From positions 62,001-126,000 of the forward strand of contig NZ_JAFKJN010000010.1 in assembly GCF_017305915.1 (NCBI RefSeq): a stretch of 64,000 nucleotides of DNA, in the 5' to 3' direction. The position numbers and the translations under genes were made by a program. The stretch is from Reyranella sp. GTDB lineage: Bacteria > Pseudomonadota > Alphaproteobacteria > Reyranellales > Reyranellaceae. The notes under the pieces were generated by a model. It worked only from the letters and a program-made list of their open reading frames with translations. It was not told the DNA's origin and did not search any database. Positions within the stretch are counted from its first letter, which is position 1. Every line of letters begins with the position of its first letter. Positions 26,715 to 35,994 of the stretch are shown here, in pieces.

Positions 26715-29700
26715 ATGAGCAGCACTCCGCTTCCCCTGGTCTTCGGCGACTACGCGCTCGAGGATCGCTACCGGCTGGACAAGGGCCGCGTCTACCTGAC
26801 CGGCATCCAGGCGCTGGTGCGCCTGCCGATGATGCAGCGCCAGCGCGACCTCAAGGCGGGGCTGAACACCGGCGGCTTCATCTCAGGCTATCGCGGCTCG
26901 CCGCTCGGCATGTACGACAACGCACTGTGGGGCGCGAAGCGGTACCTCAAGGAAAACAACATCCACTTCCAGCCCGGCCTCAACGAGGACCTCGCCGCGA
27001 CTGCAGTGTGGGGCAGCCAGCAAACCAACCTCTTCCCGACCGCGTCGGTCGATGGCGTGTTCGGCATCTGGTACGGCAAGGGGCCCGGCGTCGACCGATC
27101 GATGGACGTGCTGAAGCACGGCAACGCCGCCGGCACCTCGCAGTATGGCGGCGTGATCGCGCTGGCCGGCGACGATCATGGCTGCCAGTCCTCGACCCTG
27201 CCGCATCAGAGCGAGCAGGTGTTCGCCGCGGCGATGATCCCGGTCGTCAATCCGGCGACGGTGCAGGAGTATCTCGACTTCGGCATCCTGGGCTTCGCCC
27301 TGTCGCGCTATTCGGGCTGCTGGGTCGGCTTCAAGGCGATCTCCGAGACTGTCGAGTCCGGCGCGTCGGTGTGGGTCGATCCCGAGCGCATCCAGGTTGT
27401 TCTGCCGACCGACTTCCAGCTCCCGCCGGGCGGGCTCGGCATCCGCAATCCCGATGCACCGCTCGAGCAGGAGAAGCGCCTGCACGGCCCGAAGATGGCC
27501 GCGGTAAGGGCCTTCGTGCGCGCCAACGGCTTCGACCGCATCGTCATCGATCCTCCCCAGTCAGGTCACCAGGCGCGGATCGGCATCATGACCACCGGCA
27601 AGGCGTACCTCGACACGCGCCAGGCGCTGGAAGACCTCGGCCTCAGCGAGGAGCGCTGCAAGGCGCTCGGCATCCGGCTGTACAAGGTCGGCGTCACCTG
27701 GCCGATCGAGCCCGAAGGCGCGCGCCGCTTCGCCGAAGGCCTCAAGGAAGTGATCGTCATCGAGGAGAAGCGCTCGAACCTCGAGGACCAGCTCGTGCGT
27801 GTGCTCTACAACGCGCCGGCCGACCGCCGGCCTCTCGTCATCGGCAAGACCGACGAGGACGGCCGCACCCTGTTCCAGAGCGAAGGCGAGCTGTCGCCGA
27901 CCGGTGTCGCGTTGGTGATCGCCAACCGGCTGATGAAGCACACTGGCGATTCGCCGGAACTCAAGCAGCGGCTAGCCCGCCTCGAAGCCAAGGAGAAGCT
28001 GCTGAACGCGCCACCGCCCAAGGTGGCGCGCACGCCTTTCTTCTGCTCGGGCTGCCCGCACAACACTTCGACCAGGGTGCCCGAAGGCAGCCGCGCGCTG
28101 GCCGGCATCGGTTGCCACGGCATGGCGGTGTGGATGCCGGAGCGCCGCACCTCGCTGATCAGCCACATGGGCGGCGAAGGCGTGACCTGGGTCGGCCAGG
28201 CGCCGTTCACCTCGGAGAAGCACGTCTTCCAGAACCTGGGCGACGGCACCTACTACCACTCCGGCCTGATGGCGATCCGCCAGTCGGCGGCGGCCGGCGT
28301 CAACATCACCTACAAGATCCTGTTCAACGACGCGGTCGCGATGACCGGCGGCCAGCCGCATGACGGCCCGCTGACCGTCCCCGAGATCACCCGCCAGGTC
28401 GAGGCCGAGGGCGCCAGGAAGATCGTCGTCGTCACCGATGAGCCCGACAAGTATCCGATCAACGCCGGCTTCGCGCACGGCGTCACCATTCGCCATCGCG
28501 ACGAGCTCGACGCCGTCCAGAAGGAGCTGCGCGACATCCCCGGCCTCACCGTGCTGGTCTACGACCAGACCTGCGCCGCCGAGAAGCGCCGCCGCCGCAA
28601 GCGCGGCACCTTCCCCGATCCGGCCAAGCGCGTGTTCATCAACGACGCGGTGTGCGAGGGCTGTGGCGACTGCTCCGACAAGAGCAACTGCGTGTCGGTC
28701 AAACCGCTCGAGACCGAGCTCGGCCGCAAGCGCCAGATCGACCAGAGCAATTGCAACAAGGACTTCTCCTGCCTCAACGGCTTCTGCCCGAGCTTCGTCT
28801 CGGTGCATGGCGGGACGCCCGCCAAGGCCAAGCGGCCGCAGCTCAAGCTGGTGCAGGACGATCCGTTCGACTCGCTGCCGATGCCGACCCTGCGGCCGCT
28901 GAGCGAGGCCTACGGCATCCTGGTGACCGGCATCGGCGGCACCGGCGTGATCACCGTCGGCGCGCTGATCGGCATGGCCGCCCACCTCGAGGGCAAGGGC
29001 TGCACCGTGCTCGACTTCACCGGCCTCGCCCAGAAGAACGGCGCGGTGATGAGCCATGTGCGGCTCGCGCCCAGGCCGGAGGACCTCCACGCCGTGCGCA
29101 TCGCCGCCGGCGGCGCCAACCTGGTGCTGGGCTGCGACATGGTCGTGGCCGCCTCGCCGGCGGCGCTGTCGCGCATCGAGCCCGGCATCACCCGTGCGGT
29201 GATCAACGGCTACATGACGCCGGTCGCCGCCTTCGTGACCAACGGCGACATGGATCTCGGCACCGAGGCGATGATGAAGTCGATCCGCGACGCCGCCAGC
29301 AACGACGCCACGACCTTCGTCGACGGCACCGGGCTCGCCACCGCGATCCTGGGCGATTCGATCGCCACCAACCTCTTCATGCTGGGCTATGCCTGGCAGA
29401 AGGGTCTGGTGCCGCTGTCGCTCGATGCGCTGATGCGCGCGATCGAGCTGAACGGCGTCGCGGTCGAGACCAGCAAGCGCACCTTCGCCTGGGGTCGGCT
29501 CGCCGCGCACGACCTCGCCGCGGTGCAGGCCGCCGCCAAGCCGACGCTGCGGGTCGAGAAGCCGGCGGCGCGCACGCTGCCGGAGATCGCCGCCAAGCGG
29601 GTCGAGCTGCTGACCGCCTACCAGGACAAGGCCTACGCCGAGCGCTATCGCCGCTTCGTCGAGCGCGTGTCCACGATCGAGAAGGAGCGCGCCAGGGGCC

Positions 29701-30233
29701 GCTCGGGCCTCGCCGAGGCGGTCGCCAAGTCGCTCTACAAGCTGATGGCCTACAAGGACGAGTACGAGGTCGCGCGCCTCTACACCGACGGCGAGTTCCT
29801 GAAGAAGATCGGCGCGCAGTTCGAGGGCGACTACACGATCAGCTTCCATCTCGCGCCGCCGCTGTTCGCCGACCGCGATCCCGGCTCGGGCCAGCTCAAG
29901 AAGCGCGAGTACGGTTCGTGGATGATGAGCGCGTTCCGCGTGCTCGCGTCGCTCCGGCGCCTGCGCGGCACCGCGTTCGACGTCTTCGGTTACACCGAGG
30001 AGCGCAAGATGGAGCGCCGCCTGATCGCCGAGTACGAGGCGACGGTCGATTCCCTGCTCGCCACGCTCGACGCCAACAACCACGGGTTGGCGGTGCAGAT
30101 CGCAGGCGTGCCGGAGACCATGCGCGGTTTCGGTCACATCAAGGAAAAGAACATTGTCGCCGCCAAGGCGCGTGAAGCTTCGCTGCTTGCTGCCTATCGC
30201 ACGCCCGCCAGCGAGAAGATCGCGGCCGAGTAA
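26715..30233 (+). CDS. indolepyruvate ferredoxin oxidoreductase family protein (IorA-IorB fusion)
   Basis: A 1172-residue fused 2-oxoacid oxidoreductase that decarboxylates indolepyruvate or related aryl 2-oxoacids to acyl-CoA, passing electrons to ferredoxin. Residues 1-420 are the pyrimidine-binding and transketolase-like part (SGYRGSPLG, DDHGCQSS). The thiamine diphosphate domain follows (CSGCPHNTS near 445, GGEGVTWVGQ near 490, and FNDAVAMTGGQ near 537). An iron-sulfur region has CEGCGDC near 647 and CNKDFSC near 680. The gamma-type domain starts at VTGIGGTGVIT near 736. Monocistronic, with a possible operator upstream. The long fused form is the one common in proteobacteria and aerobes. 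Confidence 0.92.
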   Translation: MSSTPLPLVFGDYALEDRYRLDKGRVYLTGIQALVRLPMMQRQRDLKAGLNTGGFISGYRGSPLGMYDNALWGAKRYLKENNIHFQPGLNEDLAATAVWGSQQTNLFPTASVDGVFGIWYGKGPGVDRSMDVLKHGNAAGTSQYGGVIALAGDDHGCQSSTLPHQSEQVFAAAMIPVVNPATVQEYLDFGILGFALSRYSGCWVGFKAISETVESGASVWVDPERIQVVLPTDFQLPPGGLGIRNPDAPLEQEKRLHGPKMAAVRAFVRANGFDRIVIDPPQSGHQARIGIMTTGKAYLDTRQALEDLGLSEERCKALGIRLYKVGVTWPIEPEGARRFAEGLKEVIVIEEKRSNLEDQLVRVLYNAPADRRPLVIGKTDEDGRTLFQSEGELSPTGVALVIANRLMKHTGDSPELKQRLARLEAKEKLLNAPPPKVARTPFFCSGCPHNTSTRVPEGSRALAGIGCHGMAVWMPERRTSLISHMGGEGVTWVGQAPFTSEKHVFQNLGDGTYYHSGLMAIRQSAAAGVNITYKILFNDAVAMTGGQPHDGPLTVPEITRQVEAEGARKIVVVTDEPDKYPINAGFAHGVTIRHRDELDAVQKELRDIPGLTVLVYDQTCAAEKRRRRKRGTFPDPAKRVFINDAVCEGCGDCSDKSNCVSVKPLETELGRKRQIDQSNCNKDFSCLNGFCPSFVSVHGGTPAKAKRPQLKLVQDDPFDSLPMPTLRPLSEAYGILVTGIGGTGVITVGALIGMAAHLEGKGCTVLDFTGLAQKNGAVMSHVRLAPRPEDLHAVRIAAGGANLVLGCDMVVAASPAALSRIEPGITRAVINGYMTPVAAFVTNGDMDLGTEAMMKSIRDAASNDATTFVDGTGLATAILGDSIATNLFMLGYAWQKGLVPLSLDALMRAIELNGVAVETSKRTFAWGRLAAHDLAAVQAAAKPTLRVEKPAARTLPEIAAKRVELLTAYQDKAYAERYRRFVERVSTIEKERARGRSGLAEAVAKSLYKLMAYKDEYEVARLYTDGEFLKKIGAQFEGDYTISFHLAPPLFADRDPGSGQLKKREYGSWMMSAFRVLASLRRLRGTAFDVFGYTEERKMERRLIAEYEATVDSLLATLDANNHGLAVQIAGVPETMRGFGHIKEKNIVAAKAREASLLAAYRTPASEKIAAE

Positions 30234-30252
30234 TAGTCCCAGAAGCGACTGC

Positions 30253-30300
30253 GGGACGCCGTTGCTCCCGATGGGGTTGGGGAAGGAGCAGCGACGTCCC
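30253..30300. terminator. long hairpin between convergent genes
   Basis: Two 16-base arms (30253-30268 and 30285-30300) pair with one mismatch and one G-U pair around a 16-base loop. The hairpin lies 20 bases after the IOR stop and in front of the convergent YqgE gene end. No U-tract follows, so it may act as a transcript 3' end protector or bidirectional terminator. The remaining 175 bases up to 30475 show nothing recognisable. Confidence 0.5.
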
Positions 30301-30475
30301 GGCTACGCAGCGTCTCCGCGAAGGGAGGGATGCAGAGGCGCCTCAATTCGCCCTATAGGCCCACGGGCGGTGGATTTCTAGCACAATCCGCACTTTCAGG
30401 TTGCAGCCGCGCTGCGCTTATCAACGGCTCGTGCAGATTGCCTGCTGCAACAGACAGCACCCGATCGGAATCGCC

Positions 30476-31075
30476 CTAGGCGCGGCCGACTTGATGCGAA
30501 TAGGACGCCGGATCGAAGCGGATTCCGCGCTCGGTCTTGCCGCCCAGCCGGTCGAGGGCGCGCTGCCACTTGGCGTCAAGATCGGTGTCGAACACCAGAG
30601 CTGCATCGGCCTCGACTACCAGCCATGCATTATCCTGCAACTCGCGGTCGAGTTGGCCCGGCGACCAGCCGGAATGGCCGAGCGCCAGCCAGGCCTGCTT
30701 GGGGCCGCTGCCGCTCGCCATGTCCTTCAGGATCTCGAGCGAGGCGGTGAGCGCCATGCCGCCGTCGATCAGCAGAGTTTCGTCGCGCTTGTAGTCGGCC
30801 GAGTGCAGCACCAGCCCGCGCGCGGTCTCGACCGGGCCGCCGAACAGCACCGGCTGGATGTTGGAGATCTTGGGCACCTCGATGCCGAGCTGCTTGTAGA
30901 CCTGGCCGAGGGGCAGATCCTCGACCTTGTTGTTGACGATGATGCCGAGCGCGCCGTCGTCATCGTGCTTGCAGATGAAGACAACGCTCTTCTGGAAGCG
31001 CCCGTCCGGCATGGAGGGCGCTGCGACCAGAAAGCGGCCAACCAGGGTGGCGGCAGGAGTGCTGGACCCGGGCAT
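30476..31075 (-). CDS. YqgE/AlgH family protein
   Basis: A 199-residue UPF0301 protein. Characteristic segments are GRFLVAAPSMPDGRFQKSVV, the ALGIIVNN strand, VLFGGPVE, and ALGHSGWSPGQLDREL. The fold is known from structures but the function is unproven; in Pseudomonas AlgH has been tied to alginate regulation. ATG 31075 has ggagga ten bases upstream; a TTG at 31081 is an alternative. Divergent from the selenoperoxiredoxin gene. Confidence 0.87.
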   Translation of the reverse strand: MPGSSTPAATLVGRFLVAAPSMPDGRFQKSVVFICKHDDDGALGIIVNNKVEDLPLGQVYKQLGIEVPKISNIQPVLFGGPVETARGLVLHSADYKRDETLLIDGGMALTASLEILKDMASGSGPKQAWLALGHSGWSPGQLDRELQDNAWLVVEADAALVFDTDLDAKWQRALDRLGGKTERGIRFDPASYSHQVGRA

Positions 31076-31219
31076 GATCAAGTGTCCTCCAAATCCATGG
31101 GGATTGTCCGGTCAAAGATCAAGGCCGCCCAAGGAGATAGCCGGAGCGCCGATGGACAAAAACCGCGCTTCTGTCCTAGGGTCCGCTCGTCTAACTGCCA
31201 CGAGCGAGGACAAAGGACT

Positions 31220-31702
31220 ATGGCCAAGGTTGGCGATAAGGTCCCCAGTGCAACACTGAGGATGATGGGCCCGGAAGGGCCCAAAGCAATGACAACGGAG
31301 GAGCTTTTCGCTCCCGGCAAGAAGGTCGTCGCCTTCGCGCTGCCGGGTGCATTCACACCAACTTGAAGCGCCAAGCATGTGCCAGGTTTTCTGGCCAACA
31401 TTGATGCGATCAAGGGCAAGGGCGTCGACACGGTAGCCTGCATCTCCGTGAATGACGCATTCGTGATGGGTGCCTGGGCCAAGGACACCAAGGCGGACGG
31501 CAAGATCCAGATGCTGGCCGACGGCTCGGGCGAGTTCAGCCGGGCGATGGGCCTGACGATGGACCTGACCAAGAACGGTCTCGGCGTGCGCAGCCAGCGC
31601 TACGCCATGGTCGTCCAGGACGGGGTCATCAAAGACCTGTACGTCGAGAAGCCGGGCGCCTTCGAGGCGTCGACGGCGGAGAACGTCCTGAAGCACCTCT
31701 AG
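31220..31702 (+). CDS. peroxiredoxin (Prx5 type) with UGA at the peroxidatic position: probable selenoprotein
   Basis: A 160-residue peroxiredoxin of the Prx5/hybrid type that reduces hydroperoxides with a thiol or selenol. The frame runs from ATG 31220 to TAG 31702 with a single internal stop: UGA at 31364-31366 (codon 49), in the motif FALPGAFTPT-U-SAKHVPGF where the family has its peroxidatic cysteine. The tandem paralogue has TGC at the same codon and the same 160-codon length; about 129 of 160 positions are identical, and most differences are conservative. A second cysteine (C74, in ACISVNDAF) is kept. A hairpin follows the UGA. Selenocysteine is inferred; the alternative is a nonsense mutation, which would have to hit the catalytic codon exactly. 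Confidence 0.82.
31377..31401 (+). promoter_or_regulatory. candidate bacterial SECIS stem-loop
   Basis: Starting 10 bases after the UGA, the RNA can form the upper stem gccag/cuggc (31381-31385 with 31391-31395) closed by the loop guuuu. It is extended by augu/acau pairs (31377-31380 with 31398-31401) across a 2-base bulge. The first loop base is G followed by U, and 19 bases separate the UGA from this G. Both properties fit the bacterial SECIS pattern recognised by SelB (apical loop G-U, within roughly 16-37 bases of the UGA). Confidence 0.7.
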
Positions 31703-31775
31703 AGAGGTGCCCAGGGACCCCAAAGCCGACCTTGCCCAGAGTTCTCAACCGCGATTGACAAGAGGAGCAAGAGAC

Positions 31776-32258
<483 letters not shown>

Positions 32259-32274
32259 CCCGCCGGGGAGGCGC

Positions 32275-33144
32275 ATGGCGCAGCCGGAACCGCCCGTCTT
32301 CACCGGACTGTTCTCGGTCAACGGCGCCACGCGCCTCTACGGCACGATCGGCGATCCGATCCGCCAGCTGCGGATGACCGGAATCATGCCGCAGGTCTTC
32401 GCCGCGGTCGGGGCCAATGCGGTGTGGCTGCCCTTCGAGGGCGGCGCGCCGCTGCTGCAGCTCATGCTCGACGGCCTGCGCGGCAAGCTGCGCAACCTTG
32501 CGGGTTTCACCGTCACGATCCCGCACAAAACGGCGATCCTGCCGCTGCTCGATCGCGTGTCGCCGCGCGCCCAGGCGGCGGGCAGCGTCAACATGGTCAA
32601 GCGCGACGGCGCCCAGCTGGTCGGCGACATCGGCGACGGCCTGGGCTTCGTGCGCGGGCTGGAGGCAGCGGGCCATCGCGTGCACGGCGCCAGCGTCTGG
32701 CTGGTCGGCCTGGGCGGCGTCGGCGGCGCGATCGCCGCGGCGCTGTGCGAGGCCGGCGTCGGCCGGCTGCTGGTCACCGAGCTCGACGACGCGCGCGCCG
32801 ATGCCGCCGTCGCGCGACTCTCCAAATTCTATCCCAACGTGCCGGTGGCGAATGTCGACATGCCGCCCAAGGGCATCCACTACGCCATCAATGCGACGCC
32901 GCTCGGCCTGCGGCCCAACGATCCGCTGCCGTTCGATCCGATGATGCTGGCGCCCGAGGTGCTGGTCGCCGAGGTGATCATGAGCCCGGCCGAGACGCCG
33001 CTGCTGCAGCGCGCCCGCACCCACGGCCGGCGCATCCATCACGGCCGCCACACGCTCGACCACCAGGTGCCGATCTATCTCGACTGGTTCGGCATCGACG
33101 CCAAGGGCATCGACATCGTGCGGTTGGTGAGGTCGATCCCATGA
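32275..33144 (+). CDS. shikimate dehydrogenase family protein (divergent)
   Basis: A 289-residue AroE-fold protein. The catalytic lysine is in VTIPHKTAIL, the NADP-binding motif is VGLGGVGGAIAAAL near residue 143, and the C-terminal NATPLGLR is conserved. Two substrate motifs differ from true shikimate dehydrogenases: the N-terminal Ser-x-Ser-x-x-x-H-N segment is replaced by PIRQLRMTG, and the NTD motif reads IGD (GDIGDGLGF), although the aspartate is kept. It is therefore probably a quinate/shikimate-like enzyme for another substrate. It overlaps the next SDR by 4 bases. Confidence 0.83.
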   Translation: MAQPEPPVFTGLFSVNGATRLYGTIGDPIRQLRMTGIMPQVFAAVGANAVWLPFEGGAPLLQLMLDGLRGKLRNLAGFTVTIPHKTAILPLLDRVSPRAQAAGSVNMVKRDGAQLVGDIGDGLGFVRGLEAAGHRVHGASVWLVGLGGVGGAIAAALCEAGVGRLLVTELDDARADAAVARLSKFYPNVPVANVDMPPKGIHYAINATPLGLRPNDPLPFDPMMLAPEVLVAEVIMSPAETPLLQRARTHGRRIHHGRHTLDHQVPIYLDWFGIDAKGIDIVRLVRSIP

Positions 33145-33959
33145 AGACCGCCCTCATCACCGGCGCGACCGACGGCGTCGGCCGGGTCGTCGCCAGGCGT
33201 CTCGGCGCGCAGGGCTGGCGGCTGCTGGTCCATGGCCGCAGCCAGGAGCGCGGCGAGGCGTTGGTGCGCGAGATCGAAGGCGCCGGCGGCAAAGCCACGT
33301 TCCTCGAGGCCGACCTCGCGTCGCTTGCAGCGGTGCGGCGGCTCGCCGACGCGGTGAAGCAGCAGACGGACCGGCTGGAGCTGCTGATCAACAACGCCGG
33401 CATCGGCACGGCCGGCGACAGGCCCGGCCGCCAGGAGAGCGCCGACGGCCACGAGCTGCGCTTCGCGGTGAACTACCTCGCGGGCTTCCTGCTCACGCAT
33501 CTGCTGCTGCCGCTGGTCAAGACGGCGGCGCCGGCGCGGATCGTCAACGTCTCCTCGGCCGGGCAGGAGGCGATCGACTTCGGCGACGTGATGCTGACCA
33601 GGGGCTACAGCGGCAGTCGCGCCTATCGCCAGAGCAAGCTGGCGCAGATCCTGTTCACGGTCGACCTCGCCGAGGAGCTGAAGGGCGCCGGCGTCATCGC
33701 CAACTGCCTGCATCCCTCGACCTACATGAACACCACCATGGTGAAGCAGTCGGGCAATTCACCGCTCAGCAGCGTCGAGACCGGCGCCGACGCGATCCTG
33801 CAGCTCGCGGTGTCTCCGAAGCTCGACGGCAGGAGCGGCCTCTACTTCAACGTCATGAACGAAAGCCGCGCCAATCCTCAGGCTTACGACGCCAAGGCGC
33901 GCGCCAGCTTGCGAAAGCTCAGCCTCGAGCTGACCGGTATAAAGTCAGCCCGCCGTTGA
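33141..33959 (+). CDS. SDR family oxidoreductase (retinol dehydrogenase-like)
   Basis: A 272-residue SDR. Cofactor motif TGATDGVG is at residues 8-15, NNAG near 90, Ser in NVSSAGQEA near 136, and the catalytic YRQSKLAQ near 160. The long insert between the NAG and Tyr motifs is typical of the retinol dehydrogenase/WW-oxidoreductase-like subgroup. ATG overlaps the stop of the shikimate dehydrogenase-like gene. The 3' end overlaps the convergent SDR by 41 bases. Confidence 0.9.
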   Translation: MKTALITGATDGVGRVVARRLGAQGWRLLVHGRSQERGEALVREIEGAGGKATFLEADLASLAAVRRLADAVKQQTDRLELLINNAGIGTAGDRPGRQESADGHELRFAVNYLAGFLLTHLLLPLVKTAAPARIVNVSSAGQEAIDFGDVMLTRGYSGSRAYRQSKLAQILFTVDLAEELKGAGVIANCLHPSTYMNTTMVKQSGNSPLSSVETGADAILQLAVSPKLDGRSGLYFNVMNESRANPQAYDAKARASLRKLSLELTGIKSARR

Positions 33960-34686
33960 CGTGGATGGTCTGGCCGGTGACGTAGCTCGCCGCCGGCGAG
34001 CACAGGAAAGCGATCACTGCCGCGACCTCCGCCGGCTTGCCGTAGCGGCGCATGGGAATCGATTCGCTCACCTTGGCCATGCGCTCGCGCGGCACGGCGG
34101 CGTGGCCGTCGGCGTCCTTCTCGATGAAGCCCGGCGCCACGCAGTTGACGGTGGCGCCGCTCGGCGCGAGGTCGGCGGCCAATGCCTTGGCCAGCGCCTC
34201 CATGCCCGCCTTGGCAGCGGCCGAAGCCGGGAAGGTCATGATGCCGCGCGCGAAGGCATGCGCCACGAAGGACGAGACGCCGACCAGCCGGCCCTCGCGG
34301 CCCGCCTTGACCAGCCACGGCTTGGCGGCAGTCGCGAGCTCGAAGAAGGCCGAGGTCATGGCCGCGAGCGAGGCGTCCCACGCCGCGCGATCGATCTCGC
34401 CGACCAGCCGGCGATCGGCGAAGCCTGCGTTGCTGACCACGCCGTCGAGCTTGCCGAAGCGTGCCACCGTCTCCTCGACCAGCCGCATGCCGGTGCCGGG
34501 CTGGGCGAGGTCGCCTTCGACGATCAGCGTCTCGGCCCCGGCGGCGGCGACCGCTTGGGCGACGCGCTCGGCGCCCGCGCGGTTCTTGCGGGCGTGCAGG
34601 GCAATGGCGGTGTCGGGAGCGGCCAGGGTCCGGGCGGCGGCGGCGCCGATGCCCGAGGAGGCACCGGTAATCAGGAAGACGCGCAT
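33919..34686 (-). CDS. SDR family oxidoreductase
   Basis: A 255-residue classical [11 protein letters not shown] at residues 7-14, SNAG near 87, Ser in [10 protein letters not shown] near 137, FPASAAAK replacing the usual Tyr-x-x-x-Lys with no tyrosine in the expected place, and HVNGGLTLY at the C-terminus. The absent catalytic tyrosine suggests an altered reaction or loss of activity. It is 9 bases downstream of the MFS transporter gene on the same strand. Confidence 0.85.
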   Translation of the reverse strand: MRVFLITGASSGIGAAAARTLAAPDTAIALHARKNRAGAERVAQAVAAAGAETLIVEGDLAQPGTGMRLVEETVARFGKLDGVVSNAGFADRRLVGEIDRAAWDASLAAMTSAFFELATAAKPWLVKAGREGRLVGVSSFVAHAFARGIMTFPASAAAKAGMEALAKALAADLAPSGATVNCVAPGFIEKDADGHAAVPRERMAKVSESIPMRRYGKPAEVAAVIAFLCSPAASYVTGQTIHVNGGLTLYRSARG

Positions 34687-34695
34687 CGCGCCACT

Positions 34696-35907
34696 TTAAC
34701 CAGCGTTCGGCGCGGGCTCCAGACGCGGCGGCTTCGGCGCGGCGAAGAGGAGCTGCAAGGTGCCGGCGACGAGGCCGCAGCCGACCCCGATCTTCCAGGC
34801 GAGATCGTAGCTGCCCATCAGGTCGAACAGCACGCCGCCGCCCAGCGCGCCGGCGAAGCTGCCGACCTGGTGGCTCATGAAGGCGAGGCCCTGGATCATC
34901 GCCTGCCAGCGCAAACCGAACATCTCGGCCACCGAGCCCGAGATCAGCGGGCCGACGCCCAGCCAAAGGAAACCCATGGCTGCCGCGAAGACCAGGGAAC
35001 CGATCGGTGTCGGCGGCTGGGCGAAGTAGATCGCCAGCACGATCGAGCGGGCGATGTAGAGCCCGCCCAGCAAGGCCTGCTTGGGCCAGCGGCCCCCGGC
35101 CCAACCGAAGAACAGGCTGCCGGCGACGTTGAACGCCGCGATCACGGCCAGCGCCTGGGCGCTCAGCATCGGGTCCATGCCGCACAGCGCCAGGTAGGAC
35201 GGCAGGTGGGTGGCCAGGAAGATGAGCTGCATGCCACAGACGCAGTAGGCTCCGGCCATCACCAGGAAGCCGCGGTGGGCGAAGGCGGCCGCCAGGGCTG
35301 CCCGGGCCGTCGTGTCGTCTGCACCCGTCCCGCGTGAGGGCAACACCACCCTGTCTACCCGGCCCGCGAGCCAGGCCGCCGGGATCATCATGATGGCCAG
35401 CGCGGCGAAACCGAGCACGCCGGCCCGCCAGCCCCAGCCCTCGGCAAGGACCTGGCCGAGCGGCGCGGCCACGATCGAGCCCAGCGAGCCCCCGGCCGTC
35501 ACCAGGCCGAGCACGGTGCTACGGACCGCCACGGGCACCGCCCGCGCAGCCACCGCCAGCGCCATGGCCGAGGCGGTACAGGCCAGTGCACCCCCGATCA
35601 GGACTCCCGCCCCGATCGTCACGCCGACCAGCCCGCGGGCTGATGCCAGGACCAGCAGCCCCGCGACATAGCAGACAGCGCCGGTCACCAGGGTCCGGCG
35701 GAAGCCCAGCCGGGCCGAGAAGCCGCCGGCGATCGGCTGCAGTACTCCCCAGGCGATGTTCTGGACGGCAATGGCCAAAGTGAAGTCGGCGACCGCGAGT
35801 CCGAGATCCCGGGTCAGCGGCTGGAGGAACAGGCCGAGGCTCTGGCGCAGGCCCATGGCGAGGCTCAGCATCAGGGCGACGGCGATCAGGATCGGACGAT
35901 TGGGCAT
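34696..35907 (-). CDS. MFS transporter
   Basis: A 403-residue major facilitator with twelve predicted membrane helices. The first loop carries SARLGFRRTLVTG-type residues (motif A), and helix 4-5 segments are glycine rich. The layout resembles the NarK/OxlT-like or aromatic-acid-type families. ATG 35907 is chosen because the operator array begins directly upstream. It is divergent from a TetR regulator, so it is probably an exporter or importer induced by the regulator's ligand; the SDR downstream may modify the same compound. Confidence 0.88.
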   Translation of the reverse strand: MPNRPILIAVALMLSLAMGLRQSLGLFLQPLTRDLGLAVADFTLAIAVQNIAWGVLQPIAGGFSARLGFRRTLVTGAVCYVAGLLVLASARGLVGVTIGAGVLIGGALACTASAMALAVAARAVPVAVRSTVLGLVTAGGSLGSIVAAPLGQVLAEGWGWRAGVLGFAALAIMMIPAAWLAGRVDRVVLPSRGTGADDTTARAALAAAFAHRGFLVMAGAYCVCGMQLIFLATHLPSYLALCGMDPMLSAQALAVIAAFNVAGSLFFGWAGGRWPKQALLGGLYIARSIVLAIYFAQPPTPIGSLVFAAAMGFLWLGVGPLISGSVAEMFGLRWQAMIQGLAFMSHQVGSFAGALGGGVLFDLMGSYDLAWKIGVGCGLVAGTLQLLFAAPKPPRLEPAPNAG

Positions 35908-35961
35908 TACACAGGTCTGTGTAATATACACAGACCTGTGTACTATGCACAAGTCTGTGTA
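35908..35961. promoter_or_regulatory. three tandem TetR-type operators, 19-base phased
   Basis: Three 16-base sites with the form tacacag-n2-ctgtgta lie between the divergent MFS and TetR starts: 35908-35923 (tacacaggtctgtgta), 35927-35942 (tacacagacctgtgta), and 35946-35961 (tgcacaagtctgtgta, one arm degenerate). Their centres are exactly 19 bases apart. The first begins immediately next to the MFS start codon. They are the probable binding sites for the adjacent TetR protein, repressing both genes. Confidence 0.85.
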
Positions 35962-35994
35962 CTAACCTGTCGGCCGCTACACAAGGCGGTGCAA

